This document shows, piece after piece, positions 34,866 through 44,761 of a DNA stretch of 64,000 nucleotides. Location: contig CALXBK010000001.1 in assembly GCA_944386545.1 (NCBI GenBank), forward strand, positions 1 to 64,000, written 5' to 3'. Made by a program: the position numbers and the translations under genes. The stretch's first letter is position 1, and every line of letters begins with the position of its first letter. The notes under the pieces are model-generated. The model made no database searches. It was not told where the DNA came from and saw only the letters and a program-made list of their open reading frames with translations. Origin of the DNA: an uncultured Ruminiclostridium sp. Lineage in GTDB: Bacteria; Bacillota; Clostridia; Oscillospirales; Ruminococcaceae.

Positions 34866-36509
34866 ATGTTTGATTTGCTTAAAAACAACATACCTTCAAT
34901 AATAGACGAGGCTGTGACGATTTCCGACAGAAATCTTGAGGGGCTGTCGTCTTTTTTGCCTGTCGCAAAAGGGCTTCATATATCGCGAGTTGTTCGCACG
35001 CTTGAATACATGGGACAGACCTCCTGCACAACGATATATACGGACAGCTCTGTTTTTCCCGTATATAACAGAGTATTTAAGAGGCGCAACGACCTTTGCA
35101 CCTATACCTATGAATATTTTACCGAAAACGAGATAGATCTGAATGACCCGCAGACAAAGGAGGCTTATGAGAGCCTTACAAGCCTGCTTTCGCTTATCTG
35201 CACCTGCTCGCTGAACATTCACGCCGAAAAAATGCTCAGCCGTCTTGACCGTGACAGCGGTATTCCCAACGTCAAGGGCTTCAGGGCGTTTTTTGAAAAG
35301 GCAAAGCAAAGCGGAAGCCTTACCGATTACGTGGTTGTCAGAGCCAATATAAAGGGCTGTAATATACTCAACAACATATTCGGCTATCAGGCGACCACCG
35401 ATATAATTTTGAAATATGCAAACGAGCTTAACAGGCTGATGCGCACCGACGAGCTGTGCAGCCGTTCGGGAAGCGATAATTTCTGCCTTATGGTAAAAAA
35501 GGAGCGTATAAAGCTCCATCTAAAAAATTTTGCAAAGCTCCCCGTACATTTCAGCTACGGCAAGGAGAAGGCGATGTACGAGATTTCGCTCAGAGCCGGT
35601 GTTGTCAGCATTGAGGGCGATACAGATGACCCGGATGAAATTCTCGCCTGCGCGGAGACCTGCCTTGACATTTCAAAGCGCAGGGTTGACGAGGATATTG
35701 TATTTTACGACGAGCAGACGGTTATCCGTGAGCAGGAGCTCACCCTGCTTGAAAAACAGATGCCCGATGCGCTTGAAAATAATGAGTTCGTGGTATGCTT
35801 TCAGCCCAAGGTCTGCGTTGATACAAGAACGCTTGTCGGCGCAGAGGCGCTTGTCCGCTGGAAAAAGGACGGCAGGCTGATTTCACCGATGGACTTTATA
35901 CCGATAGCGGAGCGAACGGGCTTTATCAGAAAAATTGATATGTACGTCCTTGACTATACCTGCAAGATGATAAGAAAGTGGATTGACGAGGGCAAGCGGG
36001 TTGTTCCCGTGTCCGTCAACTTCTCAAAAATTCATCTGAGATTTTCACATCTTGCCGACAAAATTATGAGGGTAGTCGAGGAATACGGAATTGCTCCCTC
36101 TCTTATCGAGATAGAGTTTACCGAAACCGCCTACACCGATGACTTTAACGCTATAAAGGAAACGCTCAGCGACCTTAAAAGATACGGCGTGCTGGTTTCA
36201 ATGGACGACTTCGGCACGGGCTATTCTTCCCTTGCGCTTCTCAAGGACCTTGAGTTTGATGTGCTGAAGCTGGATAAGTCCCTGTCCGAGTCCAACAAGG
36301 ACGAGCGTGGTCTTGTAGTGCTTGAAAACGTCCTGCACATGGCAAAGGAGCTTTCCATGACCACAATATGTGAGGGCGTTGAGGAAAAGGAGATTGTCGA
36401 AAGGCTCGGAGGAATGGGCTGTAACATAATACAGGGCTATTATTTCGACCGCCCGCTGCCTGAAACGGATTTCTCCTCACGGCTTGAAGCTCCGAAATAT
36501 GACAGATAA
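34866..36509 (+). CDS. Degenerate GGDEF plus EAL domain protein
   Basis: 547 residues. Residues about 130-270 form a GGDEF-like domain whose signature is SGSDNF (201-206), so diguanylate cyclase activity is not expected. The EAL domain (about 285-540) keeps E327-A-L-V-R, EIEFTETAY, DDFGTGYSSL (D447, D448) and KLDKSL, the metal-binding and catalytic residues of cyclic-di-GMP phosphodiesterases. The N-terminal 120 residues match no family known to me. Predicted cytosolic; it would lower cyclic-di-GMP, perhaps modulated by GTP at the GGDEF remnant. The ribosome binding site (GATAGGTAATCTG) is weak. Confidence 0.88.
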   Translation: MFDLLKNNIPSIIDEAVTISDRNLEGLSSFLPVAKGLHISRVVRTLEYMGQTSCTTIYTDSSVFPVYNRVFKRRNDLCTYTYEYFTENEIDLNDPQTKEAYESLTSLLSLICTCSLNIHAEKMLSRLDRDSGIPNVKGFRAFFEKAKQSGSLTDYVVVRANIKGCNILNNIFGYQATTDIILKYANELNRLMRTDELCSRSGSDNFCLMVKKERIKLHLKNFAKLPVHFSYGKEKAMYEISLRAGVVSIEGDTDDPDEILACAETCLDISKRRVDEDIVFYDEQTVIREQELTLLEKQMPDALENNEFVVCFQPKVCVDTRTLVGAEALVRWKKDGRLISPMDFIPIAERTGFIRKIDMYVLDYTCKMIRKWIDEGKRVVPVSVNFSKIHLRFSHLADKIMRVVEEYGIAPSLIEIEFTETAYTDDFNAIKETLSDLKRYGVLVSMDDFGTGYSSLALLKDLEFDVLKLDKSLSESNKDERGLVVLENVLHMAKELSMTTICEGVEEKEIVERLGGMGCNIIQGYYFDRPLPETDFSSRLEAPKYDR

Positions 36510-36523
36510 ATCAATATTGAAAT

Positions 36524-36562
36524 AAAGCGGTAACTTTAAGCGAGGTTGCCGCTTTGTTTTTG
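36524..36562 (+). terminator. Terminator after the GGDEF-EAL gene
   Basis: An 11-bp stem (AAAGCGGTAAC with GTTGCCGCTTT, one T-G pair) is followed by GTTTTTGT. Confidence 0.82.
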
Positions 36563-36591
36563 TATAATGGGTGAAAAAATGCTTCAGCTAC

Positions 36592-36620
36592 TTGCAAAAG
36601 TATTTAAATTATGGTATAAT
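36592..36620 (+). promoter_or_regulatory. Promoter of pheST
   Basis: TTGCAA (36592-36597), a 17-base spacer and TATAAT (36615-36620). The 110-base leader has a GC hairpin but no T-box sequence. Confidence 0.65.
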
Positions 36621-36730
36621 AATTCGTAATTGTATAAACGGGCGGATAAATCCGTGCGGTTAATAATGCGGCGGCTGCTGCCGCTTGCTGAAATACGGAA
36701 ATTAAATTGAGGAAAAGAGCGTAAAAGAGC

Positions 36731-37759
36731 ATGGGAATGAAAGAACAGTTACAGGAAATAAAGGAGCAGGCGACAGCGGCTGTCAAGAGCTGTGACGACG
36801 CAAAGGAGCTTGACGCGCTGAGAGTTAAGTACCTGGGGAAAAAGGGCGAGCTTACCGCGATTTTAAAATCCATGGGAAGCCTCTCGGCAGAAGAACGCCC
36901 CGTTATGGGACAGCTTGCAAACCAGGTGCGCCAGACGCTTGAAGCGGCAATTACCGCAAAGGGCGAGGCGTTAAAGGCGGCAGGTCTTGAAAAGAAGCTG
37001 AGGCAGGAGGCGCTTGACGTTACAATGCCCGGCAAGCAAAGGCCTCTGGGCGTGCGCCATCCGCTTAACATAGTGCTGGACGAGCTTAAGGAGATATTCC
37101 GCGGCATGGGCTACACGGTAGTTGACGGTCCTGAGGTTGAGCAGACAAAGTACGTTTTCGATATGCTCAACACCCTTGAGGGACACCCCGCAAGAGAGGA
37201 GCAGGACACCTTCTACATAACCGACGATATACTGCTTCGTACACAGACCTCCTCGGTGCAGATACGCACCATGCTTAAAAACAAGCCCCCGATTGCGATA
37301 ATCAGCCCCGGCCGCGTATACCGTTCCGACGCTGTTGACGCAACGCACTCTCCGATATTCCACCAGTGCGAGGGACTTGTAATAGACAAGAAGATAACCT
37401 TCGGCGACCTTAAGGGCACGCTTGAGGTATTTGCAAAAAGACTTTACGGCGAGGATGTGAAGCTCCGCTTCCGTCCGCACCACTTCCCCTACACCGAGCC
37501 CTCCGCAGAGGTTGATTTACAGTGCTTCAAGTGCGGCGGCAAGGGCTGTCCGCTTTGCAAGGGCGAGGGCTGGATTGAAATGCTCGGCTCGGGACAGGTA
37601 CATCCGCAGGTGCTTATAAACTGCGGCATTGATCCCCGTGAATACAGCGGCTTTGCTTTCGGAATAGGACTTGAGAGAATTGCCATGATGAGATACAACA
37701 TAGACGATATGCGTCTTTTATACGAGAATGACCGCAGATTTTTGGTACAGTTCAGATAA
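36731..37759 (+). CDS. pheS: Phenylalanyl-tRNA synthetase alpha subunit
   Basis: 342 residues. An N-terminal coiled-coil arm (1-90) is followed by the class II catalytic core: motif 1 around HPLNIVLDELKEIF, motif 2 around PGRVYRSDAVDATHSPIFHQ, and motif 3 GFAFGIGLERIAMM. CFKCGGKGCPLCKGEGWIEMLGSG is the conserved cysteine segment. ATG 36731 and ATG 36737 are both possible; GAGGAAAAG lies 12 or 18 bases upstream, so the first is kept. Confidence 0.95.
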   Translation: MGMKEQLQEIKEQATAAVKSCDDAKELDALRVKYLGKKGELTAILKSMGSLSAEERPVMGQLANQVRQTLEAAITAKGEALKAAGLEKKLRQEALDVTMPGKQRPLGVRHPLNIVLDELKEIFRGMGYTVVDGPEVEQTKYVFDMLNTLEGHPAREEQDTFYITDDILLRTQTSSVQIRTMLKNKPPIAIISPGRVYRSDAVDATHSPIFHQCEGLVIDKKITFGDLKGTLEVFAKRLYGEDVKLRFRPHHFPYTEPSAEVDLQCFKCGGKGCPLCKGEGWIEMLGSGQVHPQVLINCGIDPREYSGFAFGIGLERIAMMRYNIDDMRLLYENDRRFLVQFR

Positions 37760-37812
37760 ACCGTCTTTTCGGGTTTTGTTCAAAGTAAAAACGCAGTAAG
37801 GAGATTTTAAAA

Positions 37813-40200
37813 GTGGATTTGTCAATGAGATGGCTTAACGATTATGTTAAGACCGATATGCCGATAAAGGATTTTGCCGCAGGTATCACAATGAGCGGCT
37901 CAAAGGTTGAAACCTACAAGAATATGTCCGAGCCTCTTACAAACATTGTAGTGGCGAGGGTTTTAAAGCTCGAGCGTCACCCAGACAGCGAAAAGCTGTG
38001 GGTATGCTCCCTTGACGCAGGACAGGACGAGCCTGTGCAGATAGTAACTGCGGCGCAAAATCTGTTTGAGGGCGCGGTAGTTCCCGCCTGCCTGCACAAC
38101 AGCGTAATCGCAGACGGCACAAAGATAACAAAGGGCAAGCTCAGAGGAGTTGCAAGCAACGGCATGATGTGCTCCTTTGCAGAGCTGGGACTTACAAAGG
38201 ACGATTTTGATTATCCCGTTGCCGAGGACGGCATACTTATATTAAACAACGATTCCGACATTGAAAATATGAAGCCGGGTATGGATATATGCGAGGCACT
38301 TCAGATTGACGATACGACGGTTGAATTTGAAATCACTAACAACCGACCTGACTGCCTATCGGTACTCGGACTTGCAAGAGAAACCGCCGCAACCTTTAAT
38401 CTTCCTCTTAACTACAAAGAGCCTGAAATCAAGGGCATTGACGGCGACATCAACAGCGAGATAACTGTAAGGGTTGAAAACACGGAGCTTTGCTCACGCT
38501 ATATGGCGGCGCTCGTAAAGAACGTAAGGATAGGTCCTTCCCCTAAGTGGATGGCAAGAAGGCTCAGAGCAAGCGGCGTTAGACCGATAAACAACCTCGT
38601 TGACATTACAAATTATGTAATGCTTGAGTACGGCCACCCCATGCACGCCTTTGATTTAAGATATGTTGAGGACAACACGATTGTTGTAAGAAACGCAAAA
38701 GAGGGCGAAACGCTCAAGCTCCTTGACGAGATGAGCGAGCCTATCGCACTCACCCCCGAAATGCTGATTATTGCAGACGGCAAGAAGCCCATCGCAATTG
38801 CGGGCGTTATGGGAGGCGAGCACAGCGGCATCATGAGCGATACCACAACGGTAGTATTCGAGTCGGCTTGCTTTGACGGCGTTTCGGTAAGAAGAACGGC
38901 GAAGAAGGTAGGCGAGCGCACCGAGGCAAGCTCCCGCTTTGAAAAGGGACTTAATCCCGTAAACGCTCACGCAGCTCTTATGAGAGCTTTGGAGCTGGTT
39001 GAAATCCTCGGCTGCGGCGAGGTGATAAGAACGGTTATTGACGTAAACCACAGCGAATACGTACCCGAAAGATTAAAGCATGATTACAAGTGGGTAAACG
39101 AGTATCTCGGCTCGGATATAAGCGAGGCGGAGCAGATTGAGATATTAAAGCGGCTGGGCTTTGGCTATGAAAACGGCGAGATTATCGTACCCCCCACCAG
39201 AATAGATATGCACCTGCCCTGCGATATTGCAGAGGAGGTAGCGAGAATTTACGGCTACAACAACATACCCTCCACTATCCCGAGGCTCTCCTCACAGGGC
39301 AAGCGCACACCTGAGCAGATTTTTGAGGATAAGACGGTAAGCCTTGCGCTGTCGCTCGGCTTCTTCGAGGTTATGACATACAGCTTTATTTCTCCCAAGA
39401 GCTACGATATGCTCAGAATGAGAGATGAGGACAAGAGAAGCGTTGTGTTAAGACGTCCTCTGGGCGAAGACACCAGCGTAATGCGTACCACCGCAATTGC
39501 TTCCATGATGGAGGTAGTAAGGAGAAATGTTAACAACCGCACGCTTGACGGCAGATTTTTTGAAATAGCCAGAGAGTATTTCCCTAAGGGCGAAAACGAG
39601 CTTCCCGCTGAAAGAGATGTGCTGTGCTTTGCCGTTTACGGCGCACAGGAGGATTTCTTCACCGCAAAGGGCGCGGCAGAGGGGATTATGGCAAGGCTTG
39701 GCGTTAAGGACGTTGTATTCGCCGCCGAAAAGGAAAACCCCATGTTCCACCCCGGAAGATGCGCTAAGGTTTCGGCAAACGGCGTTATGATAGGCTATGT
39801 CGGACAAATTCATCCGCAGGCGGCTGAAAATTACTCGGTAAATATGCCGGTATACTGCGCGGTGCTTGCAATGGACGAAATGCGTGAGAATACCGTGGGC
39901 GAGGCAAAATATGTATCGCTTCCGAAATTCCCCTCCACATACAGGGATTTAAGCCTGCTGTGCGATGAAGAGCTTCCCAGCGGCGAGATTGAGGCGGTTA
40001 TTAAGAAAACCGCAAAGCACTTGGAGCAGGTCAGTCTGTTTGATTTCTACAAGGGCGAGCAGGTGCCCGCAGGCAAGAAGAGCCTCTCTTACAAGCTGAT
40101 ACTCAGAAAGAAGGACGCAACCATAACCGACGATGAGGCAGACGCGGTTGTAGCAAGGGTATTGAAGGCGCTTGAAGAAATAGGCGCGGTATTAAGATAA
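37813..40200 (+). CDS. pheT: Phenylalanyl-tRNA synthetase beta subunit
   Basis: 795 residues, GTG start at 37813 after TAAGGAGATTTT (ATG 37825 is a less well spaced alternative). The N-terminal B1 domain MRWLNDYV, tRNA-binding EMAP-like B2 domain (residues about 42-150), B3/B4 editing domain with NNRPDCLSVLGLARE, B5 DNA-binding-like fold and C-terminal anticodon-binding B8 domain (FPSTYRDLSLLCDE) are all present. It forms an alpha2-beta2 enzyme with PheS, 54 bases upstream. Confidence 0.95.
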   Translation: MDLSMRWLNDYVKTDMPIKDFAAGITMSGSKVETYKNMSEPLTNIVVARVLKLERHPDSEKLWVCSLDAGQDEPVQIVTAAQNLFEGAVVPACLHNSVIADGTKITKGKLRGVASNGMMCSFAELGLTKDDFDYPVAEDGILILNNDSDIENMKPGMDICEALQIDDTTVEFEITNNRPDCLSVLGLARETAATFNLPLNYKEPEIKGIDGDINSEITVRVENTELCSRYMAALVKNVRIGPSPKWMARRLRASGVRPINNLVDITNYVMLEYGHPMHAFDLRYVEDNTIVVRNAKEGETLKLLDEMSEPIALTPEMLIIADGKKPIAIAGVMGGEHSGIMSDTTTVVFESACFDGVSVRRTAKKVGERTEASSRFEKGLNPVNAHAALMRALELVEILGCGEVIRTVIDVNHSEYVPERLKHDYKWVNEYLGSDISEAEQIEILKRLGFGYENGEIIVPPTRIDMHLPCDIAEEVARIYGYNNIPSTIPRLSSQGKRTPEQIFEDKTVSLALSLGFFEVMTYSFISPKSYDMLRMRDEDKRSVVLRRPLGEDTSVMRTTAIASMMEVVRRNVNNRTLDGRFFEIAREYFPKGENELPAERDVLCFAVYGAQEDFFTAKGAAEGIMARLGVKDVVFAAEKENPMFHPGRCAKVSANGVMIGYVGQIHPQAAENYSVNMPVYCAVLAMDEMRENTVGEAKYVSLPKFPSTYRDLSLLCDEELPSGEIEAVIKKTAKHLEQVSLFDFYKGEQVPAGKKSLSYKLILRKKDATITDDEADAVVARVLKALEEIGAVLR

Positions 40201-40226
40201 CAGCATAAAAGAAAGGAATTTAAGCT

Positions 40227-41435
40227 ATGAAGAAGTTAAAGGCAATAGCGGCAGGCTTTATCTGTGCCGCAGTCATGGTCGGCTCGGCAGGCTGTGCCGA
40301 TATATCCACCATGGGAACGGTTGACGGCGAAGAAATCAAGGCAGGCGTCTATCTTTACTACGAGCAGACCGCTATGGGCGAGGCTCAGGACGAGATAAAC
40401 AGCCAGCTTGAGGAGATGGGTACATCCTCGTCGGATATAGAGGGCTTTTCCTATTTTGATTATAATGTGCAGGACAAGACCTATTCACAGTATGTGCAGG
40501 ACCGCACCCTTCAATTTGTAAAACAGCATGTAGCGGTACAGAACAAGTTTGAGGAGCTGGGCCTCAGCCTTACAGATGAGGAAAAGGCTGAAATTAAAAG
40601 CTCCACAAAGGAATTCTGGAACACGGAGATAACCTATTACGGTTACTCCATGGACATGACCTACGGAGAAAGCTATGAGCAGATGGGCATCAGCCGCAGC
40701 TCTTACGAGGCGGTACAGACGGTTGAAAAGATGAGCAACAAGCTTTTTGACGCTTATTACGACACAAACGGCGTTACCGCAACGGACGAAAAGGATATAG
40801 AAACCTATTTCCATGACAACTTCGGCAGATTTCAGATTATACAGGTGTCCCTGACCGAGGGCGACGGAAGCGCGATTGAAACCGACGAGGGCAAGGCGGC
40901 AAAGAAGGAGCAGGCTCAGGGCTATCTTGACAGAATTCTTGCAGGCGAGGACTTTGACGAGGTTTACCATGACTATGAGGAGCAGGTAGCCTACGAGCAG
41001 GAGCAGGCTGAGAAGGAAGAAAACTCCGGCGAGGAAACCTCCGAGGAGGAAGAGGAGGAGCACGACCATGACGATGAAACCTCTGACGATACTACAAGCA
41101 GCGGCTCTGAGGAAGTGGAGGAAGAGGAGCATGACCACGAGTTCCTGCTTTCAAAAGAGGATACCTCTCCAAGCGAGGAGTTTATAGAGTGGGCTTTCGC
41201 ACTCAAGAACGACGAGGGCAAGATTTACGAAGACGAAACTGTTTACTACGTCGTTGTAAGAAGAGATATTTCAGAGCGTACCGACTGGTATGACGAAAAC
41301 CGTCTTGATATTCTTCACCTGATGAAGGACGAGGAATTTGACGAGCTTCTGACCGAAGCGGCAAAGGATTACGAGCTTGACTTCAACGACGCCGCGCTCA
41401 ATGCCTACAAGCCCGAGAATTTAAGAACCGCATAA
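40227..41435 (+). CDS. Foldase-like (SurA/PrsA-type) lipoprotein with acidic-His linker
   Basis: 402 residues; AGAAAGGAATTTAAG precedes ATG 40227. The lipoprotein signal ends in SAGC (C23), followed by VDGEEIKAGVYLYY, the start typical of SurA/PrsA chaperone domains, and a helical region. The usual parvulin domain is poorly conserved: FGRFQIIQVSLTEGDG near residue 200 resembles its first strand. It is interrupted by a low-complexity segment of about 60 residues rich in Glu and Asp with two HDHD/HDHE clusters (about 285-310), which could bind metal. Likely an extracytoplasmic folding factor; isomerase activity is uncertain. Confidence 0.75.
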   Translation: MKKLKAIAAGFICAAVMVGSAGCADISTMGTVDGEEIKAGVYLYYEQTAMGEAQDEINSQLEEMGTSSSDIEGFSYFDYNVQDKTYSQYVQDRTLQFVKQHVAVQNKFEELGLSLTDEEKAEIKSSTKEFWNTEITYYGYSMDMTYGESYEQMGISRSSYEAVQTVEKMSNKLFDAYYDTNGVTATDEKDIETYFHDNFGRFQIIQVSLTEGDGSAIETDEGKAAKKEQAQGYLDRILAGEDFDEVYHDYEEQVAYEQEQAEKEENSGEETSEEEEEEHDHDDETSDDTTSSGSEEVEEEEHDHEFLLSKEDTSPSEEFIEWAFALKNDEGKIYEDETVYYVVVRRDISERTDWYDENRLDILHLMKDEEFDELLTEAAKDYELDFNDAALNAYKPENLRTA

Positions 41436-41749
41436 TGTTCGGTAGCAAAAAAAGCAAGAACGCAATGCCGCTTAAAAAGCTGCTTGCCTATGACAAAAGG
41501 CCGCTGAAATACGTCACCGAACGCGATCCTGAAACCTATAAGGAGATAAGGCTGGGTGAAAACGGCGCAATCAACATTATGGACGGCGATTTTGTGCTGG
41601 TGTGCCTGGGCAGGGACGTCATGCGCTGTCCTTTAAACGAGGTAACAGTCGGCGAGCTGATGAACCTTTCGGGTATAACCGTTAAGGGTAAAGACAAGAC
41701 AAGCGGCAGAGAAATGTCGGTAACGGCATATTTTGCGGATAAATTTTAA
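41435..41749 (+). CDS. Small conserved-looking hypothetical protein
   Basis: 104 residues; the ATG overlaps the last base of the preceding stop (TAATG), so translation is coupled. No signal or membrane segment. It begins basic (GSKKSKNAMPLKKLL) and has a beta-rich core IRLGENGAINIMDGDFVLVCLGRDVMRCPLNEVTVGELMNLSG. Family unknown to me. Co-transcription with the foldase-like gene is likely. Confidence 0.7.
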   Translation: MFGSKKSKNAMPLKKLLAYDKRPLKYVTERDPETYKEIRLGENGAINIMDGDFVLVCLGRDVMRCPLNEVTVGELMNLSGITVKGKDKTSGREMSVTAYFADKF

Positions 41750-41755
41750 GCCAAA

Positions 41756-41897
41756 ATAACTCAGGCAAGATGTCCCCCGCCTCTAAGGCGGCGGGTTTCA
41801 TATTCAGTTTCAGTTGGGGTTCAATCCCCAACTGAAACTGAATCGCAGCTTCGCTGCGGCTTGCCGCGTTGAATGACGGGGCAAGCCCCTTATTGAA
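41756..41897 (+). repeat. 142-bp hairpin element, copy 8
   Basis: 142 bases with an intact perfect 18-bp long stem, 7 bases after the small gene's stop. The element starts ATAACTCAGG and has GGGTTTCATATTC where most copies have GGGTTCCATATTC. Confidence 0.93.
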
Positions 41898-41901
41898 TTT
41901 T

Positions 41902-41936
41902 GCGGACGGCAAAAGCCGTCCGCTTCTGTTTTTTAG
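41902..41936 (+). terminator. Terminator directly after repeat copy 8
   Basis: The perfect 9-bp stem GCGGACGGC/GCCGTCCGC has an AAAA loop and is followed by TTCTGTTTTTT. It is probably the original terminator of the upstream operon, now pushed 142 bases away. Confidence 0.85.
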
Positions 41937-41981
41937 GTTTGACCAAGTCTTTGAAAAATAAAGCCGAAAAAATCTCCGCAT

Positions 41982-42007
41982 GAAAAAGCCCCCTTGCGGG
42001 GACTTTT
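41982..42007 (-). terminator. Terminator of leuS
   Basis: On the minus strand AAAAGTCCCC pairs with GGGGGCTTTT (one T-G pair) around GCAA, followed by T and C; it is 47 bases past leuS. Confidence 0.78.
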
Positions 42008-42053
42008 CCTTTGCAACAAACTATGGATTTATGTAAACCGAGTACCAAGGCGC

Positions 42054-44459
42054 TCAGTTTGCAACAATGTTTACGAGCTTTCCGGGAACGGCGATTTCCT
42101 TTCTTACCGTCTTGCCGTCAAGCTGATTTCCCAGAGCCTGCTTTGCGAGGGCGATAAGCTCGTCCTTGCCGGCAGAAGCGGGAACGTTTATTCTTGCCTT
42201 TATCTTTCCGCAGAGCTGTACTACAATCTCGACGGTGCTGTCTACACAGAGAGCCTCATCGTATGTTACCCAGCTTGCTTCATTGAGTATACCGTAGCCG
42301 AGAGAATTATACATCTCTTCGGTGATGTGCGGAGCAAAGGGGTTGAGCATGATGAGAAGCGACTTCATCTCGGCGTCATTTATTTTGCCCACCGACACAA
42401 TCTCGTTGATAAGAGTCATCATTGCGGCGATGGCGGTATTGAACTTCATCTGCTCGATGTCGTCGTTCACCTTTCTTATCGTCTTGTGCATTATTGTGCG
42501 AAGCTCGTCGGAGTACTCGCCGCCCTTAACGAGTATGTTCTGAAGATTCCATACCCTGTCAAGGAAACGCTTGCAGCCCTTTACGCTGCTTTCGCTCCAG
42601 GGAGCTGCCTGCTCATAGTCGCCCATGAACAGAACATAAACACGCAGTACGTCTGCGCCGTATACATCTACAACATCGTTGGGATCGACTACATTTCCTC
42701 TGGACTTGCTCATCTTCTCGCCGTCCGGACCGAGGATAAGTCCCTGCGCGGTACGCTTTGCGTAAGGCTCTGAGGTGGGAACTTCGCCTATATCATAAAG
42801 GAACTTGTGCCAGAAGCGCGAGTAAATCATGTGGCGGGTAACGTGCTCCATACCGCCGTTGTACCAGTCAACGGGAAGCCAGTATTTAAGCGCCTCGGGA
42901 GAGGCAAAGCATTTGTCGTTGTTAGGATCGCAGTAGCGCAGGAAGTACCAGCTTGAGCCTGCCCACTGGGGCATGGTATCGGTTTCTCTGCGTGCGTCCC
43001 TGCCGCATTTGGGGCATTTGCACTTTACAAAGCTCTCGATAGAAGCAAGCGGGCTTTCGCCGTCCTTGCCGGGCCGGAAATTCTCAACCGGCGGGAGCTT
43101 TAAAGGAAGCTCCTCATAGGGTACGGGAACAATTCCGCAGTCGGGGCAGTGAACAATCGGGATAGGCTCGCCCCAGTATCTCTGACGGTTGAACGCCCAG
43201 TCCTTCATCTTGAACTGTACGCCCTTTTCGCCGCAGCCGAGCCTTGCAAGAACATCAAGCATCTTTTCGACAGCGTCCTTTTTGTTCGTAATGCCGTCAA
43301 GCTCGCCCGAATTTACCATCTCGCCGTCGCCCGTGTAGGCTTCCTTCGAGATGTCGCCGCCCTTGATGACCTCAATTATATCAATGCCGAATTTCTTTGC
43401 AAACTCATAGTCTCTCGTATCGTGAGCAGGTACTGCCATGATTGCGCCCGTGCCGTAGCCCATCATTACATAGTCGGAGATGTAGATGGGGATTTCCTTG
43501 CCGGAAACGGGATTAACCGCAGTAAGACCGTCAATCCTTACGCCCGTCTTGTCCTTTGCGAGCTGTGTTCTTTCAAACTCGCTCTTTTTTGCACACTGCG
43601 CCTTGTATTCGTCAAGCGCCGCAATATTGCCGATTTTATCCCTGTACCTTTCGATTATGGGATGCTCGGGCGCGATAACCATAAAGGTAACGCCGTAAAG
43701 CGTGTCGGGGCGGGTGGTGTATATGCGGAGCTGTTCGTCAAGCTCCTTGATTTTGAAGCTTACGAATGCGCCTGTTGACTTGCCTATCCAGTTTTGCTGC
43801 TGGAGCTTTACGTTGGGCAGATAGTCAACCGTTTCAAGCCCTTGTAACAGTTTGTCGGCGTACTCGGTAATGCGAAGATACCACACCTCTTTTGTCTTCT
43901 GAACAATCTCGCTGTGGCATATATCGCAGTGGCCGCCCTGCGAATCCTCGTTTGAGAGGACTACCTTACAGCTCGGGCAGTAATTTACCAGCGTCTTATC
44001 CCTGAAAACAAGACCGTGCTCAAACATCTTGAGGAATATCCACTGCGTCCACTTGTAGTAATCCTCCTCGGTGGTGTCGATAACCCTCGACCAGTCAAAG
44101 GAAAAGCCTACCCTTTTAAGCTGATTTGTAAACTTTACTATATTGTTATCCGTAACCTGCCTTGGATGAACGCCTGTCTTGATTGCGGTGTTCTCGGTGG
44201 GCAGACCGTATGCGTCAAAGCCGATGGGGAACAAAACGTTGTAGCCCTCAAGCCTCTTTTTGCGGCTTATCGTTTCAAGTCCGGAATACGCCTTGATATG
44301 ACCTACATGCATACCTGCGCCGGACGGATAAGGAAATTCTACCAGAGCATAGAACTTAGGCTTGTCCGAGCCTGTCCTTGCCTTGAAGGTCTCATGCTCG
44401 TCCCAGTATTTCTGCCATTTGTTCTCTATGGCGGCAAAATCGTACTTTTTTTCTTCCAT
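42054..44459 (-). CDS. leuS: Leucyl-tRNA synthetase
   Basis: 801 residues from the ATG at 44459 with GAAAGGACAACTCG upstream; an in-frame start 13 codons earlier has no site. Class I motifs: PYPSGAGMHVGHIKAY (HIGH type) and GEKMSKSRGNVV (KMSKS). An editing domain with TTRPDTLYGVTF lies between them. Zinc-type cysteine pairs CPSC/CDIC and CPDC/CPKCG are present. Bacterial type, full length. Confidence 0.96.
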   Translation of the reverse strand: MEEKKYDFAAIENKWQKYWDEHETFKARTGSDKPKFYALVEFPYPSGAGMHVGHIKAYSGLETISRKKRLEGYNVLFPIGFDAYGLPTENTAIKTGVHPRQVTDNNIVKFTNQLKRVGFSFDWSRVIDTTEEDYYKWTQWIFLKMFEHGLVFRDKTLVNYCPSCKVVLSNEDSQGGHCDICHSEIVQKTKEVWYLRITEYADKLLQGLETVDYLPNVKLQQQNWIGKSTGAFVSFKIKELDEQLRIYTTRPDTLYGVTFMVIAPEHPIIERYRDKIGNIAALDEYKAQCAKKSEFERTQLAKDKTGVRIDGLTAVNPVSGKEIPIYISDYVMMGYGTGAIMAVPAHDTRDYEFAKKFGIDIIEVIKGGDISKEAYTGDGEMVNSGELDGITNKKDAVEKMLDVLARLGCGEKGVQFKMKDWAFNRQRYWGEPIPIVHCPDCGIVPVPYEELPLKLPPVENFRPGKDGESPLASIESFVKCKCPKCGRDARRETDTMPQWAGSSWYFLRYCDPNNDKCFASPEALKYWLPVDWYNGGMEHVTRHMIYSRFWHKFLYDIGEVPTSEPYAKRTAQGLILGPDGEKMSKSRGNVVDPNDVVDVYGADVLRVYVLFMGDYEQAAPWSESSVKGCKRFLDRVWNLQNILVKGGEYSDELRTIMHKTIRKVNDDIEQMKFNTAIAAMMTLINEIVSVGKINDAEMKSLLIMLNPFAPHITEEMYNSLGYGILNEASWVTYDEALCVDSTVEIVVQLCGKIKARINVPASAGKDELIALAKQALGNQLDGKTVRKEIAVPGKLVNIVAN

Positions 44460-44761
44460 TTCGAGTTGTCCTTTCAATTGTGTCGTTATTTCGACCAAAT
44501 CAAATTTCTTTCAATATTATAATACATTAAACTGTTGATGTCAATAGAATTTCCCTGTATAACCGCCGAAGAAACAGGAAGAATACAGCGAATTGTGTCG
44601 AAATAAAAAAGCAATGCCGGTAATTTTGTCGGGAATAAGGGGATTTTTGGGCGTTGGTCAACTTAAACAAATTTTAGAAACGCTTTACGTCGGCGATTGT
44701 GGAAAAATACACACGGTTTTAGCAAAATAGTTACAATTTTATTACAAATAAGGCAAAACGG
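44460..44761. other. AT-rich intergenic region between divergent genes
   Basis: No gene is seen in about 300 bases. The leuS leader occupies the left part; I found no T-box consensus in it. The sequence is AT-rich with scattered T and A runs. Confidence 0.4.

Noticed and set aside
36621..36730. T-box riboswitch before pheST
   Set aside because: No T-box consensus (GGTGGTACCGCG type) and no leader terminator after it; only a short GC hairpin.
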